Under the pieces are notes generated by a model. That model was given only the letters and a program-made list of their open reading frames with translations, was not told the DNA's origin and searched no databases. A stretch of 64,000 nucleotides of DNA from CAWINX01 sp963702055 (GTDB lineage Bacteria; Actinomycetota; Thermoleophilia; Solirubrobacterales; 70-9): positions 806,001 through 870,000 of the forward strand of contig OY969702.1 in assembly GCA_963702055.1 (NCBI GenBank), in the 5' to 3' direction. A program made the translations under genes and the position numbers. Below, piece after piece: positions 41,244 through 48,285 of the stretch (within the stretch, counting starts at the first letter, position 1; each line of letters opens with the position of its first letter).

Positions 41244-41924
41244 CTACGGTCCGGTCGGCCCGAGCTGCCCGGGCGCCTCTGGACTGGGGTCACCGACAGG
41301 CCCGGTCGGGCCGATCGCGCCGTCGCCCGATGTCGTGGGCCCCTGGATGCCCTGCGTCGCGGTGCCGCCGCTGTTCAAATCTGGGTGCTGCCACGCTGCC
41401 GTTCCTGTCGCGCCACGCTGGATCGGTGCCTTAAGGGCGGCAGTAGCAGCCTCAAGGAAGCCGTCGCTCAGTTTGTCTAGGTCGGCCTCCTTGAGGAAGC
41501 GCTGGAGCTCGTTCTCGATTGCAGTGAAGATCTCCCCTGACCGCACTTCCTGCTCGGCCTCGCTGAGTTCGCGCCGACGCCAGCTGAGGTGGGCGACCCG
41601 CTGCGAGAATTGTTCACGGAGTTTCTTCAGATCGGCGGTGTTGACGGGCAGCGTCCAGGCGCCCTGGGTGTAGTCGCCAGCAGCCGTCGTCTTACGCCCA
41701 CCGCGCTGGTGGGTCAGGAACTCGATCAGGTTGCGAGCATGCGTCTCGAATGACTCGACTATCGCGTTGCGTGCCGGCAGCCCTTCGAGCGCGAGGTGAG
41801 CCACGGCCTGGTCGACCTCCCGGGTGCGGATGTAGTTGGTGATCGCCCCGAACATCTGTATTTCGTAGAGCAGGTGCTTTGCCTGCTCCTGCAATTGCTC
41901 GTTCGAACGTTGGCGTCGGCCCAT
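41244..41924 (-). CDS. Hypothetical protein with helical body and collagen-like tail
   Basis: 226 residues. Residues 1-165 are charged and helical (LQEQAKHLLYEIQMFGAITNYIRT, RIVESFETHARNLIEFL-type HEPN-like helix, LREQFSQRVAHLSWRRRELSEAEQEV). The last 45 residues are a Gly-Pro-Thr tail (GIQGPTTSG, AIGPTGPVG, QLGPTGP) of collagen-like type. NAIVESFETHARNLIEFLTH may be a HEPN-related helix. It is downstream of the HEPN pseudogene on the same strand. Function unknown. Confidence 0.65.
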   Translation of the reverse strand: MGRRQRSNEQLQEQAKHLLYEIQMFGAITNYIRTREVDQAVAHLALEGLPARNAIVESFETHARNLIEFLTHQRGGRKTTAAGDYTQGAWTLPVNTADLKKLREQFSQRVAHLSWRRRELSEAEQEVRSGEIFTAIENELQRFLKEADLDKLSDGFLEAATAALKAPIQRGATGTAAWQHPDLNSGGTATQGIQGPTTSGDGAIGPTGPVGDPSPEAPGQLGPTGP

Positions 41925-42002
41925 CTCAGCGCCCCGCAGGCTTGAGCGCGAAGACGTCCAGAACGACCTCCGACATATTGAGCGAACCGAGAGTCATGCC
42001 GC

Positions 42003-42484
42003 CTACGCCGGCTTGCGCCGGATGAAGTCCCGGATCCCGGCGATCATCGGGCCAACCTGGCCAGCCTCGTACTTCTCGTAGTCACCGTGGGCCGCGTCAT
42101 TCCGCAAGCCGAGCCACGCGGTAATCGCCTTCTGATCTGTCTTTTCGTAGGCCCCGTCCTTGACCAAATCGGCATTCAGGCGATCAGCCTTCATAGGGTG
42201 GCCTTCCGCGTCGGTCGATGGGATCCCAACCTTCTCAGCCAGCTGCCGAAGGTGCCCCTCCAGGGTGCTCCCGGCAATCACGGCCGCGGCATCCTTAAAG
42301 CCGCCACTGAGGAGGTGGTCGGCCATTTCCAGGAAATCGCCGAACAACTCGGCGTGGATGAGCTCAGGCAGCGATGCCAGGTCGTTCGATCCTCGGCCTC
42401 GGCGATCTCGCGGACTGCGGCGAGCACACGCGCTGGCACTTTCGCGCTGATGACCTTGCCTGACTTTTCGGGAGCGGCTTGCAT
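42003..42484 (-). pseudogene. Ribbon-helix-helix plus HEPN-domain gene, frameshifted
   Basis: ATG 42484, with GAGAGG directly upstream, begins MQAAPEKSGKVISAKVPARV, an RHH-like DNA-binding start, which reads on to AEAEDRT and then leaves homology. From about 42395 another minus frame continues SNDLASLPELIHAELFGDFLEMADHLL...GSTLEGHLRQLAEKVG and ends with the HEPN motif WLGLRNDAAHG (R-4x-H). The two parts fit one gene broken by a shift of one base; a programmed shift or two separate genes is possible. HEPN domains are often RNases in toxin or abortive-infection systems. Confidence 0.6.
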
Positions 42485-42783
42485 CCTCTCTACCTGTTTT
42501 ACCTGATGCCGTCACCCCCCCCCCTCTCTCTCTCTCTCTCGGCCCGGATTCCGTGCCTAAACTCGCACCGCTGGCACCCTTATAGGACCCGATGGCACCG
42601 GGCTCGGCGAGGCCCTCGCAGGGCCGCGTCGGACGAGCGGGTGCGCTCGGCGGACTTTGCGGTCGGCATCGGTGTGACCGTCTGTGCCACTGTGGGTAGC
42701 GCCTGCCTCGGGGAGGGCCCGCCCGTGGCCCTTACGTCGTCAGCGTCTTCATCCGCCCGCAGGTTTGAGCTGTGACTCGTAGC
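42485..42783. other. Gene-free stretch with simple-sequence tract
   Basis: About 300 bp with no supported gene between the HEPN pseudogene and the next minus-strand gene. It contains C10 at 42515-42524 directly followed by (TC)8 at 42525-42540, only 30 bp upstream of the HEPN start on its coding strand. The rest (42541-42783) is mixed-GC sequence in which I see no promoter, RNA or repeat. Confidence 0.5.
42515..42540. repeat. Microsatellite C10-(TC)8
   Basis: Ten C followed by eight TC units. Read on the minus strand it is (GA)8-G10 lying 31 bp before the HEPN/RHH gene start, in promoter distance. Such tracts are rare in this kind of genome and prone to slipped-strand length change. Confidence 0.8.
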
Positions 42784-43131
42784 TCAACCCGCAGCGCCCG
42801 GCAGTTGCTCGATCTGCTTGCGCAGCCCCCTGAACGCCTCGCCAGTGAAGATGACACGCGTGCCTCCTCCCTCGTCGGCCTCGATGTTCACCATGAGCGT
42901 GGCGACTCGCTTCTCTACCAGCAACGCCAGCAGGCCAATCGGGAAGAACAGGATGCAGACGAAGTAGATCCAGTTAGAGCGGTAGCGGCTCACGAATGTT
43001 AGGCTGCGCTCGTCTTGGGCCTCGAGCGAGTAACCGCAACGTCCCATCGAGGGGATGAGATTCAGCAGAGCCTCTTCGCGGACCGCTGTCGGTGGCCGCT
43101 CATCGACGTAGCTGTGGCTGAAGTGGCTCAT
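42784..43131 (-). CDS. Hypothetical membrane protein
   Basis: 115 residues from ATG 43131 (MSHFSHSYVDERPPTAVREEAL). One or two helices near the middle (SNWIYFVCILFFPIGLLALLV) are flanked by charged domains; the C-terminal part (VNIEADEGGGTRVIFTGEAFRGL) looks like a small alpha/beta fold with similarity in style to DUF1499-like sequences. First N-terminal half is a small beta domain (LTFVSRYRS). Function unknown. Member of a block of small minus-strand genes. Confidence 0.6.
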   Translation of the reverse strand: MSHFSHSYVDERPPTAVREEALLNLIPSMGRCGYSLEAQDERSLTFVSRYRSNWIYFVCILFFPIGLLALLVEKRVATLMVNIEADEGGGTRVIFTGEAFRGLRKQIEQLPGAAG

Positions 43132-43200
43132 TGATGAGCGAATGAAGAAGCGCTTGCGGCTAGGGCTATTGCAGTTCGTCTCATGGAAGGCGCGGGCCAC

Positions 43201-43527
43201 CTACACGCCCGACTCAAACAGGATGACTCGCCGACCACCCTCCCGAGCGCAGCGGGTGTCGAACCGTTCGTACCGGGCCTTGCTCCGGCAGTTGAAGCCC
43301 AGAATCTGTCCGTCACCTTGGTGGAACCAGACCCGTGCGACTGCGCGAGCTTCGTGACAGCCAACGTGTTTCGTTCGCACGTCTACCACTCCGTTGCCCA
43401 CGTGGACATCCCCACACTGACGGAACCCCGCCGCCTCGCCCGCAGCAATCCACCAGACAGACAACAGGATGACTGCCGCTATTGCGACGGAGGTAGCAGC
43501 CCGCTTTCTTGAAGCGCCCTCAAGCAT
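43201..43527 (-). CDS. Small secreted Cys-containing protein
   Basis: 108 residues from ATG 43527. N-terminal export helix (ATSVAIAAVILLSVWWIAAGEA), then a conserved-looking domain with four Cys (FRQCGDV, HVGCHEAR, LGFNCRSK, DTRCARE) and the pattern KHVGCHEARAVARVWFHQG that I have seen in several actinobacterial exported proteins of unknown role. The start overlaps the zinc-ribbon gene stop by 8 bp. Confidence 0.65.
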   Translation of the reverse strand: MLEGASRKRAATSVAIAAVILLSVWWIAAGEAAGFRQCGDVHVGNGVVDVRTKHVGCHEARAVARVWFHQGDGQILGFNCRSKARYERFDTRCAREGGRRVILFESGV

Positions 43528-43813
43528 TTCGTTTGGCGGCCTTCTTTCGCTCCCGTTCGTCTTTCCGAATGGCCGTTTTCCTCGCTCGCTCTTGCTGGCG
43601 GGCTGCCTTCTTGTTCGCCCGCTGTTCGGCTTCCGAAGCAAGCTCGGCCTTGTTGTCCGCCTTCACCCGACCGCTCAGCGCAACCCCGCAGTGCTGGCAC
43701 GTCGTTCCGGTCTGTACCAAAAACCAGCTGCGCGACCAGGTCAGGTATCCGAGGCCCTTGGGTTGCGTGTGGATCTTGCCGCCGCAGTTCGGGCAGATTG
43801 CCCGCAGGTTCAT
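43520..43813 (-). CDS. Zinc-ribbon protein with basic tail
   Basis: 97 residues from ATG 43813 (MNLRAICPNCGGKIHTQ). Two CxxC pairs (CPNCGGK, CQHCGVAL) form a zinc ribbon; the second half is Lys/Arg/Ala-rich (ANKKAARQQERARKTAIRKDERERKKA), which suggests nucleic-acid or membrane contact. Overlaps the secreted-protein gene by 8 bp. Confidence 0.65.
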   Translation of the reverse strand: MNLRAICPNCGGKIHTQPKGLGYLTWSRSWFLVQTGTTCQHCGVALSGRVKADNKAELASEAEQRANKKAARQQERARKTAIRKDERERKKAAKRNA

Positions 43814-43892
43814 GACTCCCACTGAGTTCTCCCTCGCTTTAGGGGTGACGGGCGGGTCCGTGGTGATCCGCACCAGGGGCTTGGAGCCGGAA

Positions 43893-44930
43893 TCATCCGG
43901 GTGAGATCCTGATCGACCAGCTGTCATCGCCGATCACCTGCACATCGTGGTAGGTGCCCGGCAGAATCTGGGAGGTGCCACTGGTCTGCTGAGAAAAGAT
44001 GTCGATCGACTCGCCGTTGCTCGCGTAGGCAAGCATCGAGAAGGAGTGGGCAGCCCCTCCGCCCGTGTCAGTCCAGCTCAGGGTCGAGGGAGAGGACACC
44101 GTCACTGTCCCGAGGCTCGAACTGCCCGAGCCGCTGAACTGCTTGCCCCCGGCAGTGGAGCTGCCGGAACTCGTGGTGCTCGGGGACGCCGCACTCGGCC
44201 CCGGTGCGCTTGCGTCCGAGATTGAGCTGGCGACCCGGCTGGCAAGGGCCTTCGAGGGCCCGAGGTCCGGCCCTCCCGCCAAGACGCCCCACCCGCCGCC
44301 GGAGCCGTCGTTGATGAGGAAGTCGACGCAGGGGGACCCGTCGCACTCCGAGATCGAATTGCTGCTCGAAAAGACGTACTCAGTAGCCGACCCGAAATGG
44401 GGCTGATAGACCGGCTGCGATGACAAATAACCACCCCCGAGCTGGGGAACTTCGCTGGGCGTGCGGTCAATCACCAGCAGGGCGCCGTTCGGCCTACGCA
44501 GCGTTGTGCGCAGCAGTTCGCCGCTTGTCGGATAACTTTCAGCCGGAGCGCTCCAGCCGTCACCGGAAGGCACGGACGCCGTGTATGCATAGGTGGAATC
44601 CGATGGCCTATAGGTTCGGAAGGTTGGCCCGGCGGATGACTGGCCGGTGAGAGGCGCTGCCCCGGCACTGGGAGCGTTTCGAGCCCCGGCTCCTTGGGCC
44701 GATTGACCCACCGTGGTGATCGTTGTCGTGTCGTGGCCGCCCAGCCCGACGACGACCACCGCGCCTGCGCCAAGGCCGAGCGCCAAGGCGGCAACAATGC
44801 CTACGACGACCAGCAGCGTCCGGTCCGGTTCGCGGGGCGGCCGCCCACCTGTTGCCTGGGGAGGTGGGGGAGCCGGCGGCGGCATCGGCTGGTCGAGCGG
44901 TTCGGTCCAGTGGTCGTATTCGTCGTCCAT
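43893..44930 (-). CDS. Single-pass membrane protein with extracellular domain
   Basis: 345 residues from ATG 44930. Acidic Pro-rich cytosolic tail (MDDEYDHWTEPLDQPMPPPAPPPP), one helix (LLVVVGIVAALALGLGAGAVVVV), a Ser/Ala linker, then an extracellular region with FRTYRPSDSTYAYTASVPSGDGW (PsbP/LpqN-like start) and a disulfide candidate SECDGSPCVDF, then a Ser/Thr-rich stretch and a final beta domain ending in SWSIRISPG. Layout recalls actinobacterial LpqN/serine-kinase-sensor proteins. Function unknown. Confidence 0.65.
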   Translation of the reverse strand: MDDEYDHWTEPLDQPMPPPAPPPPQATGGRPPREPDRTLLVVVGIVAALALGLGAGAVVVVGLGGHDTTTITTVGQSAQGAGARNAPSAGAAPLTGQSSAGPTFRTYRPSDSTYAYTASVPSGDGWSAPAESYPTSGELLRTTLRRPNGALLVIDRTPSEVPQLGGGYLSSQPVYQPHFGSATEYVFSSSNSISECDGSPCVDFLINDGSGGGWGVLAGGPDLGPSKALASRVASSISDASAPGPSAASPSTTSSGSSTAGGKQFSGSGSSSLGTVTVSSPSTLSWTDTGGGAAHSFSMLAYASNGESIDIFSQQTSGTSQILPGTYHDVQVIGDDSWSIRISPG

Positions 44931-44935
44931 TCGCC

Positions 44936-45541
44936 CTAGCCCTGAGGTTTCCGAACTTCCGGCGTCCAAGTGTCGCCGTTCCAATAGCGTTCGTTTCCCG
45001 ATCCAGTTGGATCGGGAAACCAACCTTCCGGCACCTGTGGCGGAGGAGCGACTACCGGCGCTGCTTCGGTACCCGATGCCAACGCAGCGTCCGATTGGCT
45101 CACTGCGCCGGAGGTTCCCTGCGGCACGGTCGCAAAATCGTGCCCGCACCCTGGACAGACCGTCAGCCCCTTCTTGACCTTCTCCCCGCACACCGGGCAG
45201 TCGCGACCCTTCGGCCTCGACATGAACCAGATCAGCGAGAAGAAGACGAAGCCGATGAAGCCGAGGAACAAGACGAGGGCGACGCCGATCCCCGTCCCCG
45301 CTTGACAGGCGCTCTGATACTGCTGATGGGCGCACTTGTTAGACGCGGCCCCTCCAATCGCCCACCACAGGATCAGCGCTGACCAGACGATCAGCACCCA
45401 GGTCATCTTGCGCCAGTGGGGGCGGGGAAATCGTCCCTTGGGTTTGGTGCGTTGCTCGGTCCAGACCGATCCGTCCCAATACCGTTTCGAGCTGGCCTGG
45501 GCGGGGTCGGGGTACCAACCGGGCGGGGGCTGGTCAGTCAT
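44936..45541 (-). CDS. DUF2510 membrane protein with zinc ribbon
   Basis: 201 residues. DUF2510 units at both ends (PPGWYPDPAQASSKRYWDGSVWT and EGWFPDPTGSGNERYWNGDTWT), two helices in the middle (LIVWSALILWWAIGG and GVALVLFLGFIGFVFFSLIWF), then a zinc ribbon (CPVCGEKVKKGLTVCPGCG). DUF2510 is a short Trp-rich actinobacterial module found at the membrane, with unknown ligand. Five bp separate its stop from the next gene's start. Confidence 0.8.
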   Translation of the reverse strand: MTDQPPPGWYPDPAQASSKRYWDGSVWTEQRTKPKGRFPRPHWRKMTWVLIVWSALILWWAIGGAASNKCAHQQYQSACQAGTGIGVALVLFLGFIGFVFFSLIWFMSRPKGRDCPVCGEKVKKGLTVCPGCGHDFATVPQGTSGAVSQSDAALASGTEAAPVVAPPPQVPEGWFPDPTGSGNERYWNGDTWTPEVRKPQG

Positions 45542-45584
45542 TGAATCGTTGATCCTGGAGCCCTCATAGTTCCCCCCGCCCGCG

Positions 45585-45878
45585 CTAGTAGCCGAGACCG
45601 TTTACGTGGGGCAGGTTCTTCACCACGAACTTGACAGGTAGGTAGGCATGGTCCGGGCTCACCTGCGCCCCCAGCCAGACGATGCCGAGGGCGAGCAGCA
45701 CGCCGACCATTGTGGACAGCGCGATCGTCTGGGAGATAATGGGCCTCCCCGCGCTGGGCGGTGGGGGGGCGAAGTGCAACGTCCAACCAGCGCCATCCCA
45801 GAACCGTTGTCCGTTGTAGTACGGATACCAGCCGGGTTCAGGGCTGGCTGGGGCTTGATCCTCCCAACTCGCTTCCAA
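45585..45878 (-). CDS. Small DUF2510 membrane protein
   Basis: 97 residues. DUF2510 start (EPGWYPYYNGQRFWDGAGWT) followed by one helix (TIALSTMVGVLLALGIVWLG) and a short outside tail. It is the second DUF2510 gene in a row, suggesting a local duplication or a functional pair. Confidence 0.7.
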   Translation of the reverse strand: MEASWEDQAPASPEPGWYPYYNGQRFWDGAGWTLHFAPPPPSAGRPIISQTIALSTMVGVLLALGIVWLGAQVSPDHAYLPVKFVVKNLPHVNGLGY

Positions 45879-46012
45879 TGTGCAGTCCCTCCCGTTGAGT
45901 TTGCAGTGGCGCCAGAGGCCGCTGGATCGAGCCTATTGCAGCCGCATCGACCCAGTCAAGAAACCTCGACTGGGGGCGACCCGGCCGTGCTTCCCGAATG
46001 CAACAGCGATAA

Positions 46013-46573
46013 TCATGCGCCACTTGAGCCGCGTCGCGATACAACCTGTCTCAGGCTCGCAAAATCGGTGTCGGGATAAAAGGTGCGGATGATCTCTTCC
46101 GCGCCGGGAAATTTCTCGCCTCGCTCGCGGCTTCGCGGCTCCCCGTCGAGATTCCAGAAGTAGTCCCGCTCGTCCTGTCCGCGGCAGTAGACGACGCCAC
46201 GGCCTTCGTCGGTCGCCCGCAGTTCGGTGCCGAAAGAGAGGCTCTCACCCGGACGCAGAAAACCGTCTGCGGGCCAGCCAAAAGCGTACTCCTCGTCGAC
46301 CATGAGCACGAAGCCCACCTTCTTTGCGAGGCCACCGCCGGCGTTGTTGATCGAGATTCCCAGCGTCTTCCGCCCACCCCATCCGTCGATAAATGTGGAT
46401 TCGGCGTGGAGGTCGGGTTGCCTCGCCTCTTCGGACTGGCGCCGAAGCAGCTGCAGCTGGTCCTCGGAGGCCCCAGCCATCTTCTTGGTCGCCTTGGCCA
46501 TTCGCCAGGTGACGAACGCGAGCGAGAAGGTGCCGAGCGCAACACCAGTCTCGATTACCTCCTGCAGGGTCAT
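46013..46573 (-). CDS. Hypothetical membrane-anchored protein
   Basis: 186 residues. One N-terminal helix (VIETGVALGTFSLAFVTWRMAKA) followed by a coiled segment and a beta-rich domain with SINNAGGGLAKKVGFVLMVDEE and LRPGESLSFGTEL, which resembles DUF4352/Ig-like cytosolic-facing modules seen in phage-inducible elements. Start overlaps the stop of 46570-46977. Function unknown. Confidence 0.6.
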   Translation of the reverse strand: MTLQEVIETGVALGTFSLAFVTWRMAKATKKMAGASEDQLQLLRRQSEEARQPDLHAESTFIDGWGGRKTLGISINNAGGGLAKKVGFVLMVDEEYAFGWPADGFLRPGESLSFGTELRATDEGRGVVYCRGQDERDYFWNLDGEPRSRERGEKFPGAEEIIRTFYPDTDFASLRQVVSRRGSSGA

Positions 46574-46977
46574 GGTCTAGTCACCGGGCGGGGTGTACTC
46601 GCCTCGCTCGACGGCCTCCGCGGCCTCCTCTGGGCTGTAGCCCTATTCCTCCGCCCACCCGACCGAGTTTGGGCGTACTGCTCGTTGATGAAGCGCTCGA
46701 TGTGGCGACCTTCGGCCTGCCACTCCCGAATCGCGCCCTCCTGTAGGGCGCCTGGGTCTGTCTCGCCGTGCATCGCCGCGACCAGTTCCGCTCTGATCGC
46801 GTAGCCCTGCTTAACCCAGACTGCGATCCCCTCGTTTTGTTCCTTGAGGTGCGGATGCTCGTCATCGACGAAGGCCAGGCGCTCGGAAACCTGCTTGCCG
46901 CGGGTATTGATCGCCCGGGTGCCGACTGGGAATTTCTGGATCTTGCGCCCGCAACCGCAGAAGCATTCCTTCGCCAC
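46570..46977 (-). CDS. Hypothetical protein with Cys-rich start
   Basis: 135 residues. N-terminus MAKECFCGCGRKIQKFPVGT holds three closely spaced Cys, a possible half zinc site; the middle is helical and the tail Arg/Pro-rich. It is the rightmost island gene before the tRNA. Overlap with the next gene (4 bp) suggests co-transcription. Function unknown. Confidence 0.55.
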   Translation of the reverse strand: MAKECFCGCGRKIQKFPVGTRAINTRGKQVSERLAFVDDEHPHLKEQNEGIAVWVKQGYAIRAELVAAMHGETDPGALQEGAIREWQAEGRHIERFINEQYAQTRSGGRRNRATAQRRPRRPSSEASTPRPVTRP

Positions 46978-47140
46978 GCCGGGAGTCTATGCCGCCACAA
47001 AGAACTCCGCGATCACGGCCCAGTCGGCGGCAAACGAGGGGTCTGGGCGGGTCACCTTCTCCGCCAGCAAGCTCGGCGTCAACCCCCTCAGGCGTGCGCT
47101 CCGACCCCAGCACCTTGCCACTTCCCTTGCCACCCTACGG

Positions 47141-47169
47141 AAAACGCCGCCCTCTCGGACGGCGTTTTT
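47141..47169 (-). terminator. Bidirectional intrinsic terminator after tRNA-Glu
   Basis: AAAACGCCG-10 nt-CGGCGTTTTT: a perfect 9-bp stem with flanking A and T runs. It lies 17 bp beyond the 3' end of tRNA-Glu on its strand and could stop the tRNA transcript; read the other way it also has a T5 run. Confidence 0.75.
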
Positions 47170-47185
47170 GGCTCTAGGACTGAGG

Positions 47186-47258
47186 CACCGCTACGGGGAT
47201 TCGAACCCCGGTTTCCGGACTGAGAATCCGGCGTCCTAGTCCCCTAGACGATAGCGGC
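47186..47258 (-). tRNA. tRNA-Glu (CTC)
   Basis: 73 bases. Acceptor GCCGCTA pairs with TAGCGGT (one G-T pair), anticodon stem CCGGA/TCCGG with loop TTCTCAG gives CTC, T-arm CGGGGTTCGAATCCCCG, discriminator G; CCA is not encoded. Its 3' part is the source of the 42-bp repeats in the island to the left. Confidence 0.93.
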
Positions 47259-47333
47259 GTGGGGGCGCGATTCTAGCGAGACGGCCCTGATGGGGCATTG
47301 GCCCATTCTCCGTCCGATGGGACTCGTAGTCTA

Positions 47334-47347
47334 CGAACGTATGTTCG
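47334..47347. promoter_or_regulatory. LexA (SOS) box-like palindrome
   Basis: CGAAC-GTAT-GTTCG, flanked by A and T, is a perfect match to the Gram-positive/actinobacterial LexA site form CGAACN4GTTCG. It lies 54 bp before tRNA-Leu and 154 bp before the LAGLIDADG gene, and 76 bp from the 5' end of tRNA-Glu. Which unit it controls is not clear. Confidence 0.55.
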
Positions 47348-47401
47348 TGTCAGACCCTCACCCGCGCAAAGGACGATCAGGCGATAAATTGGCTACTCCA
47401 C

Positions 47402-47485
47402 GCGGCTGTGGTGGAACTGGCAGACACGATACGTTCAGGTCGTATTGCTCGAAAGAGCGTGGAGGTTCGAATCCTCTCAGCCGCA
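47402..47485 (+). tRNA. tRNA-Leu (CAG)
   Basis: 84 bases. Acceptor GCGGCTG/CAGCCGC, anticodon stem ATACG/CGTAT with loop TTCAGGT giving CAG, long variable arm TGCTCGAAAGAGCG typical of tRNA-Leu, T-arm GGAGGTTCGAATCCTCT, discriminator A. GATAAA about 15 bp upstream may be the -10. Confidence 0.94.
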
Positions 47486-47500
47486 TAGATCAGGCCCGTC

Positions 47501-48283
47501 GTGCATAGCGGGGAGATGGTTGCCGAGGTGCTTCGTCTCGCCGACGATGGCCTGAACAACTGTGAGATCTCCAGGCGGACCGGAGTCTCTCGGCCGACAG
47601 TAAGAGATTGGCGTGCTGGAAGGCTCCCCCACTCGTTCCAGAGCAAGCCCATGCTCTATGGGCGACCGGCGGAGCCTGGTCCATGCTGCCCCCAATGCGG
47701 CTCGGCCAAACACGACTTCGATCGGCTGTCGAGCGCATACGTCTACCTCCTCGGCCTCTACCTGGGTGACGGCTGCATCTCCGAGCACCGGCGCAAAGTG
47801 TTCCGCTTGAGGATCGCGCTCGACATGAAATACCAAGGCATCGTCGAAGAATGCGCAGCGACGATGCAGGCTGTCGTGCCTTGGAACAAGGTCCATCAGC
47901 AGTTGACGCCAAAGAACTACGTCGAGGTCCATGCCTATTCGAAGTCATGGCCGTGTCTCTTTCCCCAACACGGCCCAGGCAAGAAGCACGAGCGTGAGAT
48001 CGTCCTCACCAACTGGCAGCAGGGCCTTGTCGACCTGGCCCCCGAGCTTCTGGTGCGCGGCCTGATCCATTCCGACGGATGCCGCTTCATCAACACCGGC
48101 AGCTACGGCTGGCGATCCCCTCGATACGTCTTCACCAACTTCTCCGACGACATCAAGCGGATCTTCTGCGACGCATGCGACCAGCTCGACCTGCATTGGA
48201 CCGTCGCTCCACCCAAGTCCGTCTACGTCTCCCGCAAGGCCGACGTGGCGAAGTTGGACGAGTTCGTCGGGCCGAAGCGCTGA
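47501..48283 (+). CDS. HTH plus LAGLIDADG homing-endonuclease-like protein
   Basis: 260 residues from GTG 47501 (ATG 47516 is possible). A Hin/resolvase-like HTH (EVLRLADDGLNNCEISRRTGVSRPTVRDWRAG) precedes a CCPQCGSAKH zinc-like knuckle and two LAGLIDADG motifs, LLGLYLGDG (about residue 87) and LVRGLIHSDG (about 187), each with the expected acidic residue. Free-standing LAGLIDADG proteins with an HTH occur widely in actinobacteria; some are mobile endonucleases, some may be regulators. It begins 16 bp after tRNA-Leu, and base use is lower in GC than the flanking core genes. Confidence 0.8.
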   Translation: MHSGEMVAEVLRLADDGLNNCEISRRTGVSRPTVRDWRAGRLPHSFQSKPMLYGRPAEPGPCCPQCGSAKHDFDRLSSAYVYLLGLYLGDGCISEHRRKVFRLRIALDMKYQGIVEECAATMQAVVPWNKVHQQLTPKNYVEVHAYSKSWPCLFPQHGPGKKHEREIVLTNWQQGLVDLAPELLVRGLIHSDGCRFINTGSYGWRSPRYVFTNFSDDIKRIFCDACDQLDLHWTVAPPKSVYVSRKADVAKLDEFVGPKR

Positions 48284-48285
48284 GT

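Noticed and set aside
41926..41997. 23-codon minus-strand open frame ending one base before the 41244-41924 start
   Set aside because: It has an ATG and tight coupling, but it is too short and unrecognisable to call; it could be a leader peptide.
33000..47300. CRISPR array or insertion sequence in the accessory region
   Set aside because: Repeats are tRNA fragments with kilobase spacing, not regular spacers, and no transposase or terminal inverted repeats were seen.
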